Under the pieces are notes generated by a model that saw only the letters and a program-made list of their open reading frames with translations, was not told where the DNA came from and did no database searches. A program made the translations under genes and the position numbers. This document shows positions 26,432 through 36,053 of a stretch of 64,000 bases of DNA, one piece after another (within the stretch, counting starts at the first letter, position 1; the number at the start of each line of letters is the position of its first letter). Source of the DNA: Agrobacterium sp. AGB01 (lineage in GTDB: Bacteria > Pseudomonadota > Alphaproteobacteria > Rhizobiales > Rhizobiaceae); NCBI RefSeq assembly GCF_014851585.1, contig NZ_JACVAB010000005.1, positions 62,001 through 126,000 on the forward strand, given 5' to 3'.

Positions 26432-26761
26432 TCAGCGACGTCGGCCCCGCTCCTCTGCTTCATCATCGAAGCCAATTGGTTTTGTTTTTACCCAACTGAC
26501 GAACTTCTGAATCGCGGGGTCCTCGAGAATAGCTGAGATCGTGGAGAATTTCTTTGCCAACTGGGCGTCAGTGAAGCCTGCATGTATGTGGCTATGGCAT
26601 ATCCGATGCAAAGGCACCGTGACCCTGCCACCCTTACTCCGGGGAACAAGATGGTGGTGCTCGATCTGGTCGTCAGGTATCACCCGCGCGCAGAGCTGGC
26701 AGATGACGGGCTCCGCCTCCACATCTTGAGAAGTAAAATTGTCTCTCTGCTTGCGTGCCAT
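26432..26761 (-). CDS. Small HNH endonuclease-like protein
   Basis: 109 residues. It has a CxxC (ICQLCARV), then HHHLVPRSKGG with the HNH histidines, and a closing RICHSHIHAGF segment, so a zinc-bound HNH fold is likely. The C-terminus is basic (EERGRRR). Such stand-alone proteins resemble YisB-type HNH proteins of unknown target. It stands alone, with no restriction or phage genes beside it. Confidence 0.78.
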   Translation of the reverse strand: MARKQRDNFTSQDVEAEPVICQLCARVIPDDQIEHHHLVPRSKGGRVTVPLHRICHSHIHAGFTDAQLAKKFSTISAILEDPAIQKFVSWVKTKPIGFDDEAEERGRRR

Positions 26762-27084
26762 TGATTTGGTGCCTCTCTACCGGCTGTCAGACTGCGTTCG
26801 CGCCGCATCGATAGACCAACCCAAGCATGCCGACAACGCCAAGCCGTTTTCGACAAGGCACTGGCGTGTGCATCGGAGCAACATCGGCGACTAAGTACGA
26901 TCAGTCGATCCTCGTGACGAGCGATAGGATATTATAGAATGTTGCCCATGATTGGCAGTCTTTGCTTTGGCAGGTTTTCGGTTCACATCTATTCGAGAGC
27001 ACATTAGTCTTGATGGCCGCAATTTGCCCAAACCGGTCATACAAAAATAGCCGCGTCGCAGACCCTAACCTGTTCGCAGCGTTG
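26762..27084. other. Intergenic region, nothing recognised
   Basis: No open frame with a ribosome site, no tRNA-like cloverleaf and no strong terminator could be seen. It separates two minus-strand genes and should hold the promoter of the HNH gene. Confidence 0.4.
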
Positions 27085-27579
27085 TTAAAGAAGCAGCTTC
27101 AGGTCCTTTTCAAATCGGTGGGTCAGCACAAAGAACCTCTCATTGCTAGTCTCTGGTGTCCAAAGCGCGTCTTCGTAGGAATCAGATAATTCCCACCCCT
27201 CCCGCGCATAAAACCGCTCAGCCCGAATGTTGCCCGCCGTACAGAGCAGCATCGCTCTTGCTATCCCGGACTCACTCAGAAGTTTCTCAGCGAAGGATAG
27301 TAATGTCTGGGCTACGCGGGTACCACGAGCACGGTCGCTGACATAGAGTTTGACAACCTCAGCTCCCTTTACGGAGACGAACCCGACTATGCCAATGTCG
27401 TCTGCTGCGACGAAGAATGCGTCTTCCGCTTCCGTCAGCCGGAGACTGAAATGGTCCTTAGACCGATAAGGCAGCACATCATCAGGCACGAGGTTAGCAT
27501 GGGCATCATGCCATCTTTGGTGCCAGAGCTGGACAATCTCCTCATGATCAGCGGCTTTTGCGGGGCGAATTTCGACCAT
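27085..27579 (-). CDS. GNAT-family N-acetyltransferase
   Basis: 164 residues. Acetyl-CoA-dependent acetyltransferase fold: N-terminal VEIRPAKAADHEEIVQLW, central VVKLYVSDRARGTRVAQTLLSFAEKLL containing the acetyl-CoA loop (RARGTRVAQTLL), and NIRAERFYAREGWE near the C-terminus. The acceptor cannot be inferred. It is a single gene; immediately upstream lies a fragment copied from an oxidoreductase gene. Confidence 0.85.
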   Translation of the reverse strand: MVEIRPAKAADHEEIVQLWHQRWHDAHANLVPDDVLPYRSKDHFSLRLTEAEDAFFVAADDIGIVGFVSVKGAEVVKLYVSDRARGTRVAQTLLSFAEKLLSESGIARAMLLCTAGNIRAERFYAREGWELSDSYEDALWTPETSNERFFVLTHRFEKDLKLLL

Positions 27580-27624
27580 CTGTTCACTTTCTGGTTTTGT
27601 CCGTACAGCAGATTAGGGAGTTCT

Positions 27625-27774
27625 CCGAGGATTTGTCGGGTTTTGGCATCCGCGATTAACTTCATGAAACCCTGTGTCTCATCTTCTCAACGGCTCGGCT
27701 GGCATGGCTTATGTGGTCGTGTGGGTGAGGGAGTGGGGCAACCCCGATGCTCTTGCCTGGCGCGCCGTCGTGTG
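27625..27774 (-). pseudogene. Fragment of a FAD-dependent oxidoreductase gene, partial duplicate of 46925-47073
   Basis: About 150 bases match the 3' part of the intact oxidoreductase gene at 46771-48126, in the same orientation. The best-conserved part encodes MKLIADAKTRQILG, against MKLIADAETRQILG in the intact gene. A one-base deletion near 27690 shifts the frame, and divergence increases toward the other end. Flanking DNA does not match. It is either a decayed duplicate or the residue of a lost paralogue. Confidence 0.75.
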
Positions 27775-28246
27775 TTGCTTGCGGTGCCGACTGGAGAAAC
27801 AGCTAGATATAAATACTGGCTGTGGGCTGTCCCGCCGATCCTCCTAGCCGTACAGCCAGTTGATTGCCAGTCTTTGTGGGCAAGGCCATCGGCACGAACG
27901 AGAATGTCAGACCGTTCGACAACCGCTGTCTCCACGGTTCGATCGAAGATGTGATCGCCTTTTAGGTTCGCCGACCGCAGTCATCCGATGATTTAGAGAT
28001 GGTGCATTAAAGCGCTCAGTGGCACATCTGTAGGTCCTCCAAGGCGTAACCACGGCAGAACAACTAGCTTGTGTGAGAGCTCAATTCTAATGGTCTGCCA
28101 ATGCGCGACTTGTACACATCCTGCACTGACTTGGGAGCCATCGGTCGAGAACCTGCCTTTACCGCAAGCAAAATTCCCGACCATAATTATTTCAAAGTTT
28201 CGTTAAGGGCTGGACGGATAAGCGCCCCTTGCAGCAGTCTTGGATG
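27775..28246. other. Intergenic region, probably decayed
   Basis: No credible gene. It continues from the oxidoreductase fragment to the chemoreceptor stop codon. Composition is mixed and several frames are open briefly without start sites. I see no terminator for the chemoreceptor gene. Confidence 0.35.
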
Positions 28247-30202
28247 TCAGAATTCTTCCCACGAATCCCGTGCAACGGCAGCAGCCGAGCCACCACCAAA
28301 TGCGCCCGCGATCTTGCGGCCAAGCGCACGGGCAGGAGATGGCGCTGGTATGGACGCGCTTGACGCAGAGCGGACAGGTGCAGCAGTTGGAGCTGAGCTG
28401 TTTGCACTCGCGCCGTTGCCCAGATTGAAGCGTGACAGCAACTGGTTGAGAGATGCAGCTTCCTTGGCAAGGCTGTGGCTAGCCGCGGTCGACTGCTCAA
28501 CCATGGCTGCGTTCTGCTGCGTGCCCTGATCCATCGTGTTGACGGCAGTATTGATTTCCTGAAGGCCAACCGACTGTTCGCGTGAGGATTCCACGATGGC
28601 ATTGATGTGCCGGTTGATTTCCTGGACTTCAGTGACAATCACTTCCAGCGCGCGACCCGTTTCACCGACCAGATTGACGCCTGAGCGGACATGTTCACCG
28701 GAAGTGGTGATCAGTGCCTTAATTTCTTTCGCAGCCTTTGCCGAACGCTGCGCCAGTTCGCGAACTTCCTGTGCGACGACTGCAAAGCCTTTACCAGCTT
28801 CACCAGCGCGTGCAGCTTCGACACCGGCGTTCAAAGCAAGAAGATTGGTCTGGAAGGCAATCTCATCAATAACGCTGATGATGCTGGTGATCTCACCGGA
28901 CGAGCGCTCGATCTCGTTCATGGCAGTCACGGCCTGACGCACGACTTCACCTGACTTCTCCGCCCCATTACGGGCCTTGGCAACGAGGTGGCCGACCTCT
29001 TCGGCACGGTTGCTGCTATCCTTCACTGTGGTGGTGATCTCTTCCAGCGCGGCCGCTGTTTCTTCGACCGATGCAGCCTGCTGCTCGGTACGCTTGGACA
29101 GGTCGTCGGCCGCAGAACGGATTTCATTGGCACCGGCGTCGATACCACGGGCATTCTGGCCGACGGCGCGTAGTGCGTCATTCAGATTGGCAACCGAACC
29201 GTTGAAGTTGTTGCGTAGCGTATCGAGATGGGCAACAAAAGGCGTTTCGATGCGGTAGGCAACATCACCATCTGCAAGACGATCAAGACCCGTGGCCAGT
29301 TGATCGACGGCGAACTGCGTGTCGGCAGCGTCCCGTGCCTTCTGGGCCTCTCGTTCCAGACGTTCCTGTTCGGAAAGGTTGCGGTTCGCGTCAGCTTCTT
29401 TTTCGAGGCGAATTTTCTCAAGGGCGTTGTCACGGAAAACCGAGACAGCCTTTGCCATCTGACCGACTTCGTCCTTGCGGTCCTGCCCATCTACAGGTGC
29501 AGTCGTCTGCCCCTGGGCCAGCGAAATCATGCGTTCACGCAACGCTGCGATTGGAGTGGTAATGCCTTTGGCGGCAACGATGAGTGATGCAATGATGCCA
29601 AGCGCAAAGGCCACGCCGACGACCGTCAGCGAGGTGAAGATAGTGGAATTTGTCTGGTCGGTCAGTTCGTCACTTCTCACGGCGACCGTTTTCAATATCT
29701 GATCCAGAAACGTTGCGCTGTCGGTGGTCAGAGGCAGGATCAGCGTGTCGGCTTTCGCCAGAGCCGCCCTTGCAGGGTCGTTCTGGTCCGCTTGCCCCAG
29801 TTGTACGGCCTCGTCGGTCAGGGCAACGACATCTTTTGTTCTCTCTATGATTTTGTCGATCGCAGCACTCTCGCTTGGAAAGAGTAGTTTCGTATTCTGA
29901 AGACGCTCAAACAGCTTATTTTTGCTATCGTTGTAAAAGTCCACCGCTGTTTTCATCGCTGGATCTTCCTGGCGATAAGTCAGGATTTGATAGGCGGCAT
30001 ATGCGGTTGCCACGACATTTCGGTTTGCGCGCGACATTTCCACACTTGCCGCAGCGTCATTTGAGATAAAGTCGGAATAGCTTGTATCTGCTTGTTTGTA
30101 CCGGGTGGAGATAAAGGCTGTGGCACTCAAGCCAACCACACACAGGGGAAGGATCAGGGACAGAATTTTCGTGCGAATGCTCGCATTTTTAAGAAATGAC
30201 AT
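28247..30202 (-). CDS. Methyl-accepting chemotaxis protein
   Basis: 651-residue membrane chemoreceptor. TM1 is at about residues 13-31, a periplasmic helical sensor domain spans about 33-188, and TM2 about 189-211. HAMP follows at about 212-265 (ITTPIAALRERM) with a second HAMP-like stretch near 300-350. The cytoplasmic signalling hairpin contains the highly conserved tip EIAFQTNLLALNAGVEAARAGE. The C-terminus ends in SWEEF, resembling the WxxF tether that recruits CheR/CheB for adaptation. GAGG precedes the ATG. The ligand is unknown and no che genes are adjacent. Confidence 0.95.
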   Translation of the reverse strand: MSFLKNASIRTKILSLILPLCVVGLSATAFISTRYKQADTSYSDFISNDAAASVEMSRANRNVVATAYAAYQILTYRQEDPAMKTAVDFYNDSKNKLFERLQNTKLLFPSESAAIDKIIERTKDVVALTDEAVQLGQADQNDPARAALAKADTLILPLTTDSATFLDQILKTVAVRSDELTDQTNSTIFTSLTVVGVAFALGIIASLIVAAKGITTPIAALRERMISLAQGQTTAPVDGQDRKDEVGQMAKAVSVFRDNALEKIRLEKEADANRNLSEQERLEREAQKARDAADTQFAVDQLATGLDRLADGDVAYRIETPFVAHLDTLRNNFNGSVANLNDALRAVGQNARGIDAGANEIRSAADDLSKRTEQQAASVEETAAALEEITTTVKDSSNRAEEVGHLVAKARNGAEKSGEVVRQAVTAMNEIERSSGEITSIISVIDEIAFQTNLLALNAGVEAARAGEAGKGFAVVAQEVRELAQRSAKAAKEIKALITTSGEHVRSGVNLVGETGRALEVIVTEVQEINRHINAIVESSREQSVGLQEINTAVNTMDQGTQQNAAMVEQSTAASHSLAKEAASLNQLLSRFNLGNGASANSSAPTAAPVRSASSASIPAPSPARALGRKIAGAFGGGSAAAVARDSWEEF

Positions 30203-30646
30203 ATTTCCTCGCGGTTCTATTTTGAAGTCGCGAACACGAAGCAGGGAGCATTACGACCGGGGCCGGTCGAACGAAAAACTCTGCTGCAGGGGATTCGGCG
30301 TGGATATGGAGAATAACAGACGGTGCGTGCCATCATGGCGACCTGATCGGTGCTCTGTCGCGCCTATGCTTAGTTAGTTATGGTTTAAATATAATTAAAT
30401 ATCATTTCTTGAGGTTTATCGAAATTATTTTGATCTATTTTGGCAACTTGTAGTATATTTTACTCCTTGCCTGTGGTGCAATTTCAACCTGTGTGCGATG
30501 ATGGTTTGCCGTCGCCCAATTTCATAAACGCCCGCGAGAGAGTTGTTGCTATCGCCGCTTGTCCCGAGGTGTCCCCCCGACGATAGCTAGACGTCGAACG
30601 CCCGGTTGCCTTCTCGTCACCGTGGGCGGCTTAACAATACTTGTCT
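30203..30646. other. AT-rich upstream region of the chemoreceptor
   Basis: No gene. A strongly AT-rich block (about 30365-30475) stands out from the surrounding GC level and probably carries the chemoreceptor promoter, but I cannot pick a convincing -35/-10 pair. Confidence 0.4.
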
Positions 30647-31567
30647 TCAAATCGCCGATGGAAACAGTCCTGCCGCCTCAGCACGGGCTGATATCAGGCG
30701 GATGATTTCCTTGATCTTGGGATTGGATCTGCTTTCCGGCAGAAGGTAAAACCCCATCACCGCCCGGCGGCGAGGACTATTTGGGCAAATCTTCACCTCT
30801 CGCAGACCCTTTTCGACAAAATAGTCTCTCAGCACATCACTGTGGATCAGCACTGCGTCGGTACTCAGCGCAAAACCGATGCATGCGTCCATCGAGTTGC
30901 ATGCGAATGCGTGGCCAGTGCCGTCGAGATTTTGAGCACCTGTCCCTGAGATGAGGCGTTTTTGACGAGCCTCTGCCGGATTCGCCATTGTCGTTGGATA
31001 GTTACGGATTTCGTCAATTTTACGGGTTCCTTCAAGAAGCGGATGCCCTTCACGGACGAAATATCCGTCGGTCGCTGATCCCAAGGGAATGAAATCGACC
31101 GCAAGCCCCGGCTTTAGATGGTCGATGCGATGTCCCATGAACAGGGAAATGTCGCCAGCGACCAGTTGGTCCATGCAGCGCATCATATTGCCTATGCTGA
31201 CATTGATTGGTGCTGCCGGGTGCGCTTTGAAATGTTCGATCACAAAATCCTTCAAAAGCAGAATCCAGGTGGAATAACCGGTGCCGATACTGATGCCTTC
31301 TTCCAGCTCCTCTTTCTGCCGGGCGATTGTTGTAAGGGCGTTCGTGTGCAGGCGGTTCATCAGGATCGCGTTGTTGTAGAGCGTTTCCCCATAAGGGCTC
31401 AGCTGGACACCGCGTGCCGAGCGATAAAGGAGTTCCACACCCAGTGACTGTTCCAGTCGCTTGATGTTGTAGCTCAGTGCTGGTTGCGAGATGTGCAGTA
31501 TCTCTGCCGCTGCCATGAATGACCCAGCTTCGGCGACCGCAACAAATTGCTCAAGTGCCTTGTTCAT
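30647..31567 (-). CDS. LysR-family transcriptional regulator
   Basis: 306 residues. Helix-turn-helix AEAGSFMAAAEILHISQPALSYNIKRLE (about residues 12-39), then a ligand domain that ends in RLISARAEAAGLF. The ATG at 31567 has GAGGAGG seven bases upstream; the longer in-frame version to 31798 adds 77 residues of non-family sequence. It is divergent from the Gfo/Idh/MocA gene and likely regulates it. Confidence 0.9.
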   Translation of the reverse strand: MNKALEQFVAVAEAGSFMAAAEILHISQPALSYNIKRLEQSLGVELLYRSARGVQLSPYGETLYNNAILMNRLHTNALTTIARQKEELEEGISIGTGYSTWILLLKDFVIEHFKAHPAAPINVSIGNMMRCMDQLVAGDISLFMGHRIDHLKPGLAVDFIPLGSATDGYFVREGHPLLEGTRKIDEIRNYPTTMANPAEARQKRLISGTGAQNLDGTGHAFACNSMDACIGFALSTDAVLIHSDVLRDYFVEKGLREVKICPNSPRRRAVMGFYLLPESRSNPKIKEIIRLISARAEAAGLFPSAI

Positions 31568-31935
31568 GTTCGCCTCCTCGTTTCCATAAAGAAATTTTAT
31601 GAATGGTCGGAAATATTCTATTTGTCCATATACCTCGAGAGGGCTAACTTCGCTGCGCAGAGCACACTTGAGGAGGAGTGGAGACCGACAACAATCCCGC
31701 CAGCCAGAATGTCGGCTTGTGAGCTGACCCCTGGCATCCGGAGTGCCCTGCCGATCTGCTGATCGTGCCGCATCGCGGATCGATCCGAAATATTGCACCT
31801 ATTCGATGCGGAAGGTTGCGCCCTGCGCCGGTAAAGCGAAGCGTCCTTCTCACGAGAAAATCAGAAACACGTGGCTGCGTCAGATCGGCATCATTGATCG
31901 AAGCGGTTTGGCGTGAATGGAAGAGGAGATAGCCG
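31568..31935. other. Divergent promoter region between lysR and Gfo/Idh/MocA genes
   Basis: No gene. It should hold both promoters and LysR binding sites. I see no single convincing T-N11-A palindrome to name. Confidence 0.4.
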
Positions 31936-33219
31936 ATGGCCAAGAAAAAATACGTCATTGTTGGCACAGGCGCGCGCGCCCGCATGTTTTACGAAGTCAT
32001 TGCGCGTAATTTCAGCGCGCAGAATGAACTGGTAGCACTTTGCGATACCAACCAGACGCGCATGGATTACACCAACAAAGTGCTGATCGAGGAGTTCGGC
32101 CTTAGCCAGTTGCCCACCTATAAGGTCGAGGATTTCGGTCGCATGCTGGATGAGACAGCTGCCGATGTCGTGATCGTCACCTCGATCGACCGTACACATC
32201 ACACCTACATCATCGCGGCGTTGGAAGCTGGCCGTGACGTCATCACCGAAAAGCCGATGACCACGGATGTGGTCAAATGCCAGCAGATCATCGATACGGT
32301 CAAGCGTACCGGTCGCTCGGTCCGCGTCACTTTCAATTACCGCTACGCGCCGCACAATGCGGCTGTCCACGAGATCATCGCTTCAGGCGGAATTGGTGAT
32401 GTCTATTCCGTCCATTTCGAGTGGTTGCTCGATACCAAACACGGCGCCGACTATTTCCGCCGCTGGCATCGTGACAAGCGCAACAGCGGCGGGCTAATGG
32501 TGCACAAGTCCACCCACCATTTCGATCTCGTCAATTTCTGGCTGCAAAGCCAGCCACAGACCGTGTTCGGCATGGGTGATCTGCGTTTTTATGGCCGCGC
32601 CAATGCCGAGGAGCGGGGCTTGTTCACGCCTTACAACCGCACCACCGGAGTTGCCGCTGCTAAAACCGATCCCTTCGCCATCGACCTGACCGAAAGCCCG
32701 GTCCAGAAAGCGCTCTATTGGGATGCCGAACATGAGGACGGTTACCAACGGGATCAGAACGTCTTCGGGGATGGCGTCAGCATCGAAGATACGATGCAGG
32801 TCATGGTGCGCTACAAGAGCCGCGCGGTCATGACCTATTCGCTCAACACCTATGCGCCCTGGGAAGGATTTAATGTTGCCTTCAACGGGTCGAAGGGGAG
32901 AATCGAACTCTTGGTTCGCGAAACCTCCTATATCAATGCCGGTGGTTCTTCACACGAGGAAGGCGCTGCAAAGGGTATCCAACTCTATCATTTCCCGCTG
33001 CACGGCGAACCGCGTATCGTACCTGTCGTGATGGAGGAGGGCGGTCATGGCGGTGGCGACAACCGCATGCTGGCAGATATCTTCGGTAGTTCGAATTCCG
33101 GCGGTGCCTTCGCCGCAGATTTTCGCGATGGTGCCATGTCAATCCTGACCGGCCTTGCCGCCAACCGGTCGTTCCAGACGGGCTTACCGGTCGAAGTCGA
33201 CGATATGGTCCAGTTCTGA
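31936..33219 (+). CDS. Gfo/Idh/MocA-family oxidoreductase
   Basis: 427 residues. NAD(P)-dependent dehydrogenase for a sugar, inositol or related polyol. The Rossmann start KKYVIVGTGARARMFY, the catalytic EKP motif (ITEKPMTTD, about residues 108-116), and the second-domain HHFDLVNFWL (substrate-site histidine) are present. The C-terminus carries an insertion-rich region. SD AAGAGGAG precedes the ATG. It stands alone with its divergent LysR; the substrate is not deducible. Confidence 0.9.
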   Translation: MAKKKYVIVGTGARARMFYEVIARNFSAQNELVALCDTNQTRMDYTNKVLIEEFGLSQLPTYKVEDFGRMLDETAADVVIVTSIDRTHHTYIIAALEAGRDVITEKPMTTDVVKCQQIIDTVKRTGRSVRVTFNYRYAPHNAAVHEIIASGGIGDVYSVHFEWLLDTKHGADYFRRWHRDKRNSGGLMVHKSTHHFDLVNFWLQSQPQTVFGMGDLRFYGRANAEERGLFTPYNRTTGVAAAKTDPFAIDLTESPVQKALYWDAEHEDGYQRDQNVFGDGVSIEDTMQVMVRYKSRAVMTYSLNTYAPWEGFNVAFNGSKGRIELLVRETSYINAGGSSHEEGAAKGIQLYHFPLHGEPRIVPVVMEEGGHGGGDNRMLADIFGSSNSGGAFAADFRDGAMSILTGLAANRSFQTGLPVEVDDMVQF

Positions 33220-34523
33220 GCGGTTTTTCAAAGCGCGTGCAACGTTTTCAGCGGCGCGTGCAATGCTTTGTTGGGACACGTCGGCGTGGGCGTGTCCAGC
33301 AAGGTTATCGTCTGGAGAGCAGCGCACCCCTAGAGAACCGAGTTTGATGTGCCGATATTTTGCACGAGGCTCCATTCGCGGTAGCGTTTTCGACAGACGG
33401 TACACGTCCGCGCCAACGAAGCATGGCATGGTTGGCTTGGAAATGGGGAGCTCCACCCAGGCCATGAGGGGACCATCCAGGGCAATACAGTTGAGGCGAC
33501 TGCAGGAGTGAAATCGGTGAAGATGAGATTAGCATCCTTTCGGATATAGTGGCCGCGTTCCGCGCTTTTTCCAATCGCGAGGCCCCTGGGGAAGGGGATT
33601 AGTTCGAACATTGGAGCTTATGGAACACTCCGTGGCACTGCATCGAGTCGAAACTTTTTGCACTTCGTCGCGGCAGTACCCGGCTCTTTCGTTTTTTAAT
33701 ACTCGAGAGACCAACTCCGCCATCGAACGATCGTCCACGACACGCCGGTTAGCCAACACCCCGTATTCACTATGCATTAAGCATGGTCTAAGCGGCGCCG
33801 GAACCTCAAACGGAGCACGGGCATTCCGATTACGGTGTTGCAGATGAGGATAGAATGACCCCCCAGTTTCATGAGCGCTACATAAGCCGTGCAGAACATA
33901 ATGCCATAGTTGCATATTACAAAAAGCTTGTCGTGCAGCTTCATCAGAACCGGCAAACAGCGAAGGACGAAAGCCACCTCAACAATTCGACTTGCACGTC
34001 AAGTAGTGAGGAACTGACAGTTTATCAGAGCTGTGAAGAGATAGTAGGCGTCGATCTTGGCTCAGGCGGCAATGTTGTAGTGGTGGATTTCGCTCGCTGT
34101 TCGGCGAAGGACTCCCAGAGCCTCGAGTAAGCCATGCACAATGTGGCTGACGCAATTCCGACCGGCGCGACGCGGCAAGCCTCTTCGGCGGCGTAAGGCT
34201 CGAACTCATCCCACAGTGCCCGAAGCTCCTGGGCCCGTCCATCGGGAGTAAAACCTATTGGCTTGGAACGGGACTTGGGCTTTTGGGGATCTTCGGGTCT
34301 GCCAACCATCAGGCTGATCGGTTCACGTGCATTTCGAAGTTGGAAGGGTACATCTTTCACCGTCATTCTCGTCCGAGCCTAAAAGTGCTGTTCGTGACTG
34401 GCTACACTGAAAATGCGTTCTTAATGTTTGGGTCTTGTTGCGGAATTGGCAGATACTCAAGTTATTTCAACTGTGTACGGTAAATTTGGTTGGCGACAAC
34501 GTCGCGAAATAATTGTTGAGATA
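33220..34523. other. Long region without a confident gene, probably decayed
   Basis: Several overlapping frames on both strands are open, but none has a recognisable family. Two are protein-like at low confidence: plus 33855-34130 with GAGG five bases before the ATG, and minus 34025-34366. They overlap each other, so at most one is real. A direct repeat GCGCGTGCAA (33233-33242 and 33254-33263) lies just after the oxidoreductase stop. A receiver-domain remnant lies at 34361-34420. Confidence 0.4.
34361..34420 (+). pseudogene. Receiver-domain remnant of a hybrid sensor kinase
   Basis: Twenty codons read RHSRPSLKVLFVTGYTENAF, matching the end of the receiver domain in rhizobial hybrid histidine kinases (RPxLKVLFxTGYAENA). 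No phosphoacceptor, kinase domain or following TKPF motif remains. It is a leftover of a lost gene; its true extent is unclear. Confidence 0.5.
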
Positions 34524-34559
34524 GCGAGCGCAAAGTAACATTTGCGCTCGCCCGTTTTT
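34524..34559 (+). terminator. Rho-independent terminator
   Basis: Perfect 11-bp stem GCGAGCGCAAA (34524-34534)/TTTGCGCTCGC (34541-34551), 6-nt loop, then CCG and five T residues on the plus strand. The T run favours plus-strand termination, although it lies two bases from the end of the minus-strand hydrolase gene. Confidence 0.75.
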
Positions 34560-34561
34560 GC

Positions 34562-35380
34562 TTAAGATAGAAACTCGATAAGGTCCTGGTTGAGGCGATC
34601 AGGGACCGTTGCGAACAGGCCATGGGGTTCGCCATCATATTCGATCAGTTTCGCCCCTGCGATAGCCTTCGCGGCAGCCCGCCCAGTGGGATCAATGGGG
34701 ACAGTTTTGTCGCCTGTACCGTGGATCACCAGTGTTGGAACCGTGAAGGCAGCAAAATCTGCACGGAAGTCGGTCTTACCAAATGCATCTACGCAATCGA
34801 TTGTGGCTTTCGGGCTCGCCATCACACCCAGCACAAACGACCAGTCCAGCACACCTTGGCTGACAGGCTTAGTGACATATCCGACGCCGTAAAACGTCTT
34901 GGCAAAGCTTTGGAGGAAAGCAAAGCGATCCTCTCTGATGTCTTTTTTCATTCCATCAAAGACGCTTCCATCGACACCGTCCGGGTTCGTATCATCTTTG
35001 AGTAGGTAGCCCGCGACCGATGCGACGAGCACGGTTTTAGAAATCTTGGATGCGCCGTGTCTCGACAGGTAACGGGCAATCTCGCCTCCCCCCATGGAAA
35101 AACCGACAAGCGCAGCACCTTCCAGATCAAGACCGTCAATAACTGAGGCCAGATCGTCAGCGAAGACGTCGTAATTATAGCCACTTGCGGGGTGACCAGA
35201 CTGTCCAAATCCACGGCGGTCATATGTGATGACTCGGAAACCGGCCTCGAGCAGAGCAACCGTTTGATACTCGAACATGTCGCCGGTCAGGGGCCAGCCA
35301 TGGATTAGCACGACAGGGCGTCCTTGCCCCATGTCCTTTACGTGCAAGCTAGTCCCGTCTTTTGCTTCAATAAATGCCAT
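34562..35380 (-). CDS. Alpha/beta hydrolase (non-haem chloroperoxidase/esterase type)
   Basis: 272 residues. The catalytic triad is visible: Ser95 in GFSMGGGE, Asp224 in HGTGDKTVP and His253 in EPHGL. The N-terminal LIHGWPLTGDMFEYQ contains the oxyanion-hole HGxP. The pattern matches cofactor-free haloperoxidase-like esterases. AAGGAG lies nine bases upstream of the ATG at 35380; a longer frame to 35494 is not supported by a ribosome site. Single gene, substrate unknown. Confidence 0.92.
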   Translation of the reverse strand: MAFIEAKDGTSLHVKDMGQGRPVVLIHGWPLTGDMFEYQTVALLEAGFRVITYDRRGFGQSGHPASGYNYDVFADDLASVIDGLDLEGAALVGFSMGGGEIARYLSRHGASKISKTVLVASVAGYLLKDDTNPDGVDGSVFDGMKKDIREDRFAFLQSFAKTFYGVGYVTKPVSQGVLDWSFVLGVMASPKATIDCVDAFGKTDFRADFAAFTVPTLVIHGTGDKTVPIDPTGRAAAKAIAGAKLIEYDGEPHGLFATVPDRLNQDLIEFLS

Positions 35381-35870
35381 TATGAAACTCCTTGGATGAT
35401 GCCAAGAGTAAAGCTCACAGCGGACATCTTGTTCCCCGAAGATCACATTCCAGGAAACTCGTTTGACTGATCGTTGCACCGACCAGCTCTTCATCGAGAG
35501 GGCTAAGACGCGTCTATTGGGCGATTGGGAAAGTCATGGCGTCACCACTGTCATCCGCAAATCGCTGATGGCGTTCCAGGCTACTGAAGACTTCTATGAG
35601 TTCAGCGCGCTCTGGCGCAGATGTTATGGCGTTCTCTTAATCGTGCGGCAAAACGTCGCCTTGAAGGATACGTTGCCTCTGCTTACCTAACCCTCATGCG
35701 AAATACTTGGGTCATTCAAATCTCCTGGCTTACCGATCAAGCACGCTCCGTCACCCGGAGCTGGCAGCATTGATCCTGTAACGCCGCCACAGACCCAGCC
35801 GCTCCGGGCACCCACGTAATAGAAAGTGCGGTTTCGTTACACGTCGTTGAGGCGTGTCATGGAGCGTATC
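35381..35870. other. Intergenic region without a confident gene
   Basis: A 75-codon plus-strand frame (35463-35690) has no family resemblance and no clear ribosome site. The rest should include promoters for the hydrolase (minus) and the zinc-ribbon/NUDIX pair (plus). Confidence 0.4.
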
Positions 35871-36053
35871 ATGTCCCTTTTTCGACACCATCCCACCTGC
35901 GTCACATGCAACCGCAAACTGCCGGGTGCTGCGGCCCGTTGCCCATGGTGCGACACCTCTGTTCCGTCCACAATCGACCGCCGCTCTGCCGTTCGTAAGC
36001 AACAGGCGTCTCTAGAGACATTGCTTTTGCTCTCGGAGGATGCCGGACTATGA
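35871..36053 (+). CDS. Small zinc-ribbon protein
   Basis: 60 residues with two CxxC pairs (CVTC and CPWC) that should bind one zinc ion. The ATG at 35871 has GGAG seven bases upstream; the ATG at 35859 is an in-frame alternative. Its stop overlaps the NUDIX gene by four bases (ATGA), so the two are translated together. Function unknown; possibly a partner of the hydrolase. Confidence 0.65.
   Translation: MSLFRHHPTCVTCNRKLPGAAARCPWCDTSVPSTIDRRSAVRKQQASLETLLLLSEDAGL

Noticed and set aside
26432-26761. HNH gene as part of a restriction or homing system
   Set aside because: No methyltransferase, phage or intron sequence lies beside it; only the HNH domain itself is supported.
27451-27954. Plus-strand open frame of 167 codons
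   Set aside because: It overlaps the GNAT gene and the oxidoreductase fragment on the opposite strand and has no protein-like motif.
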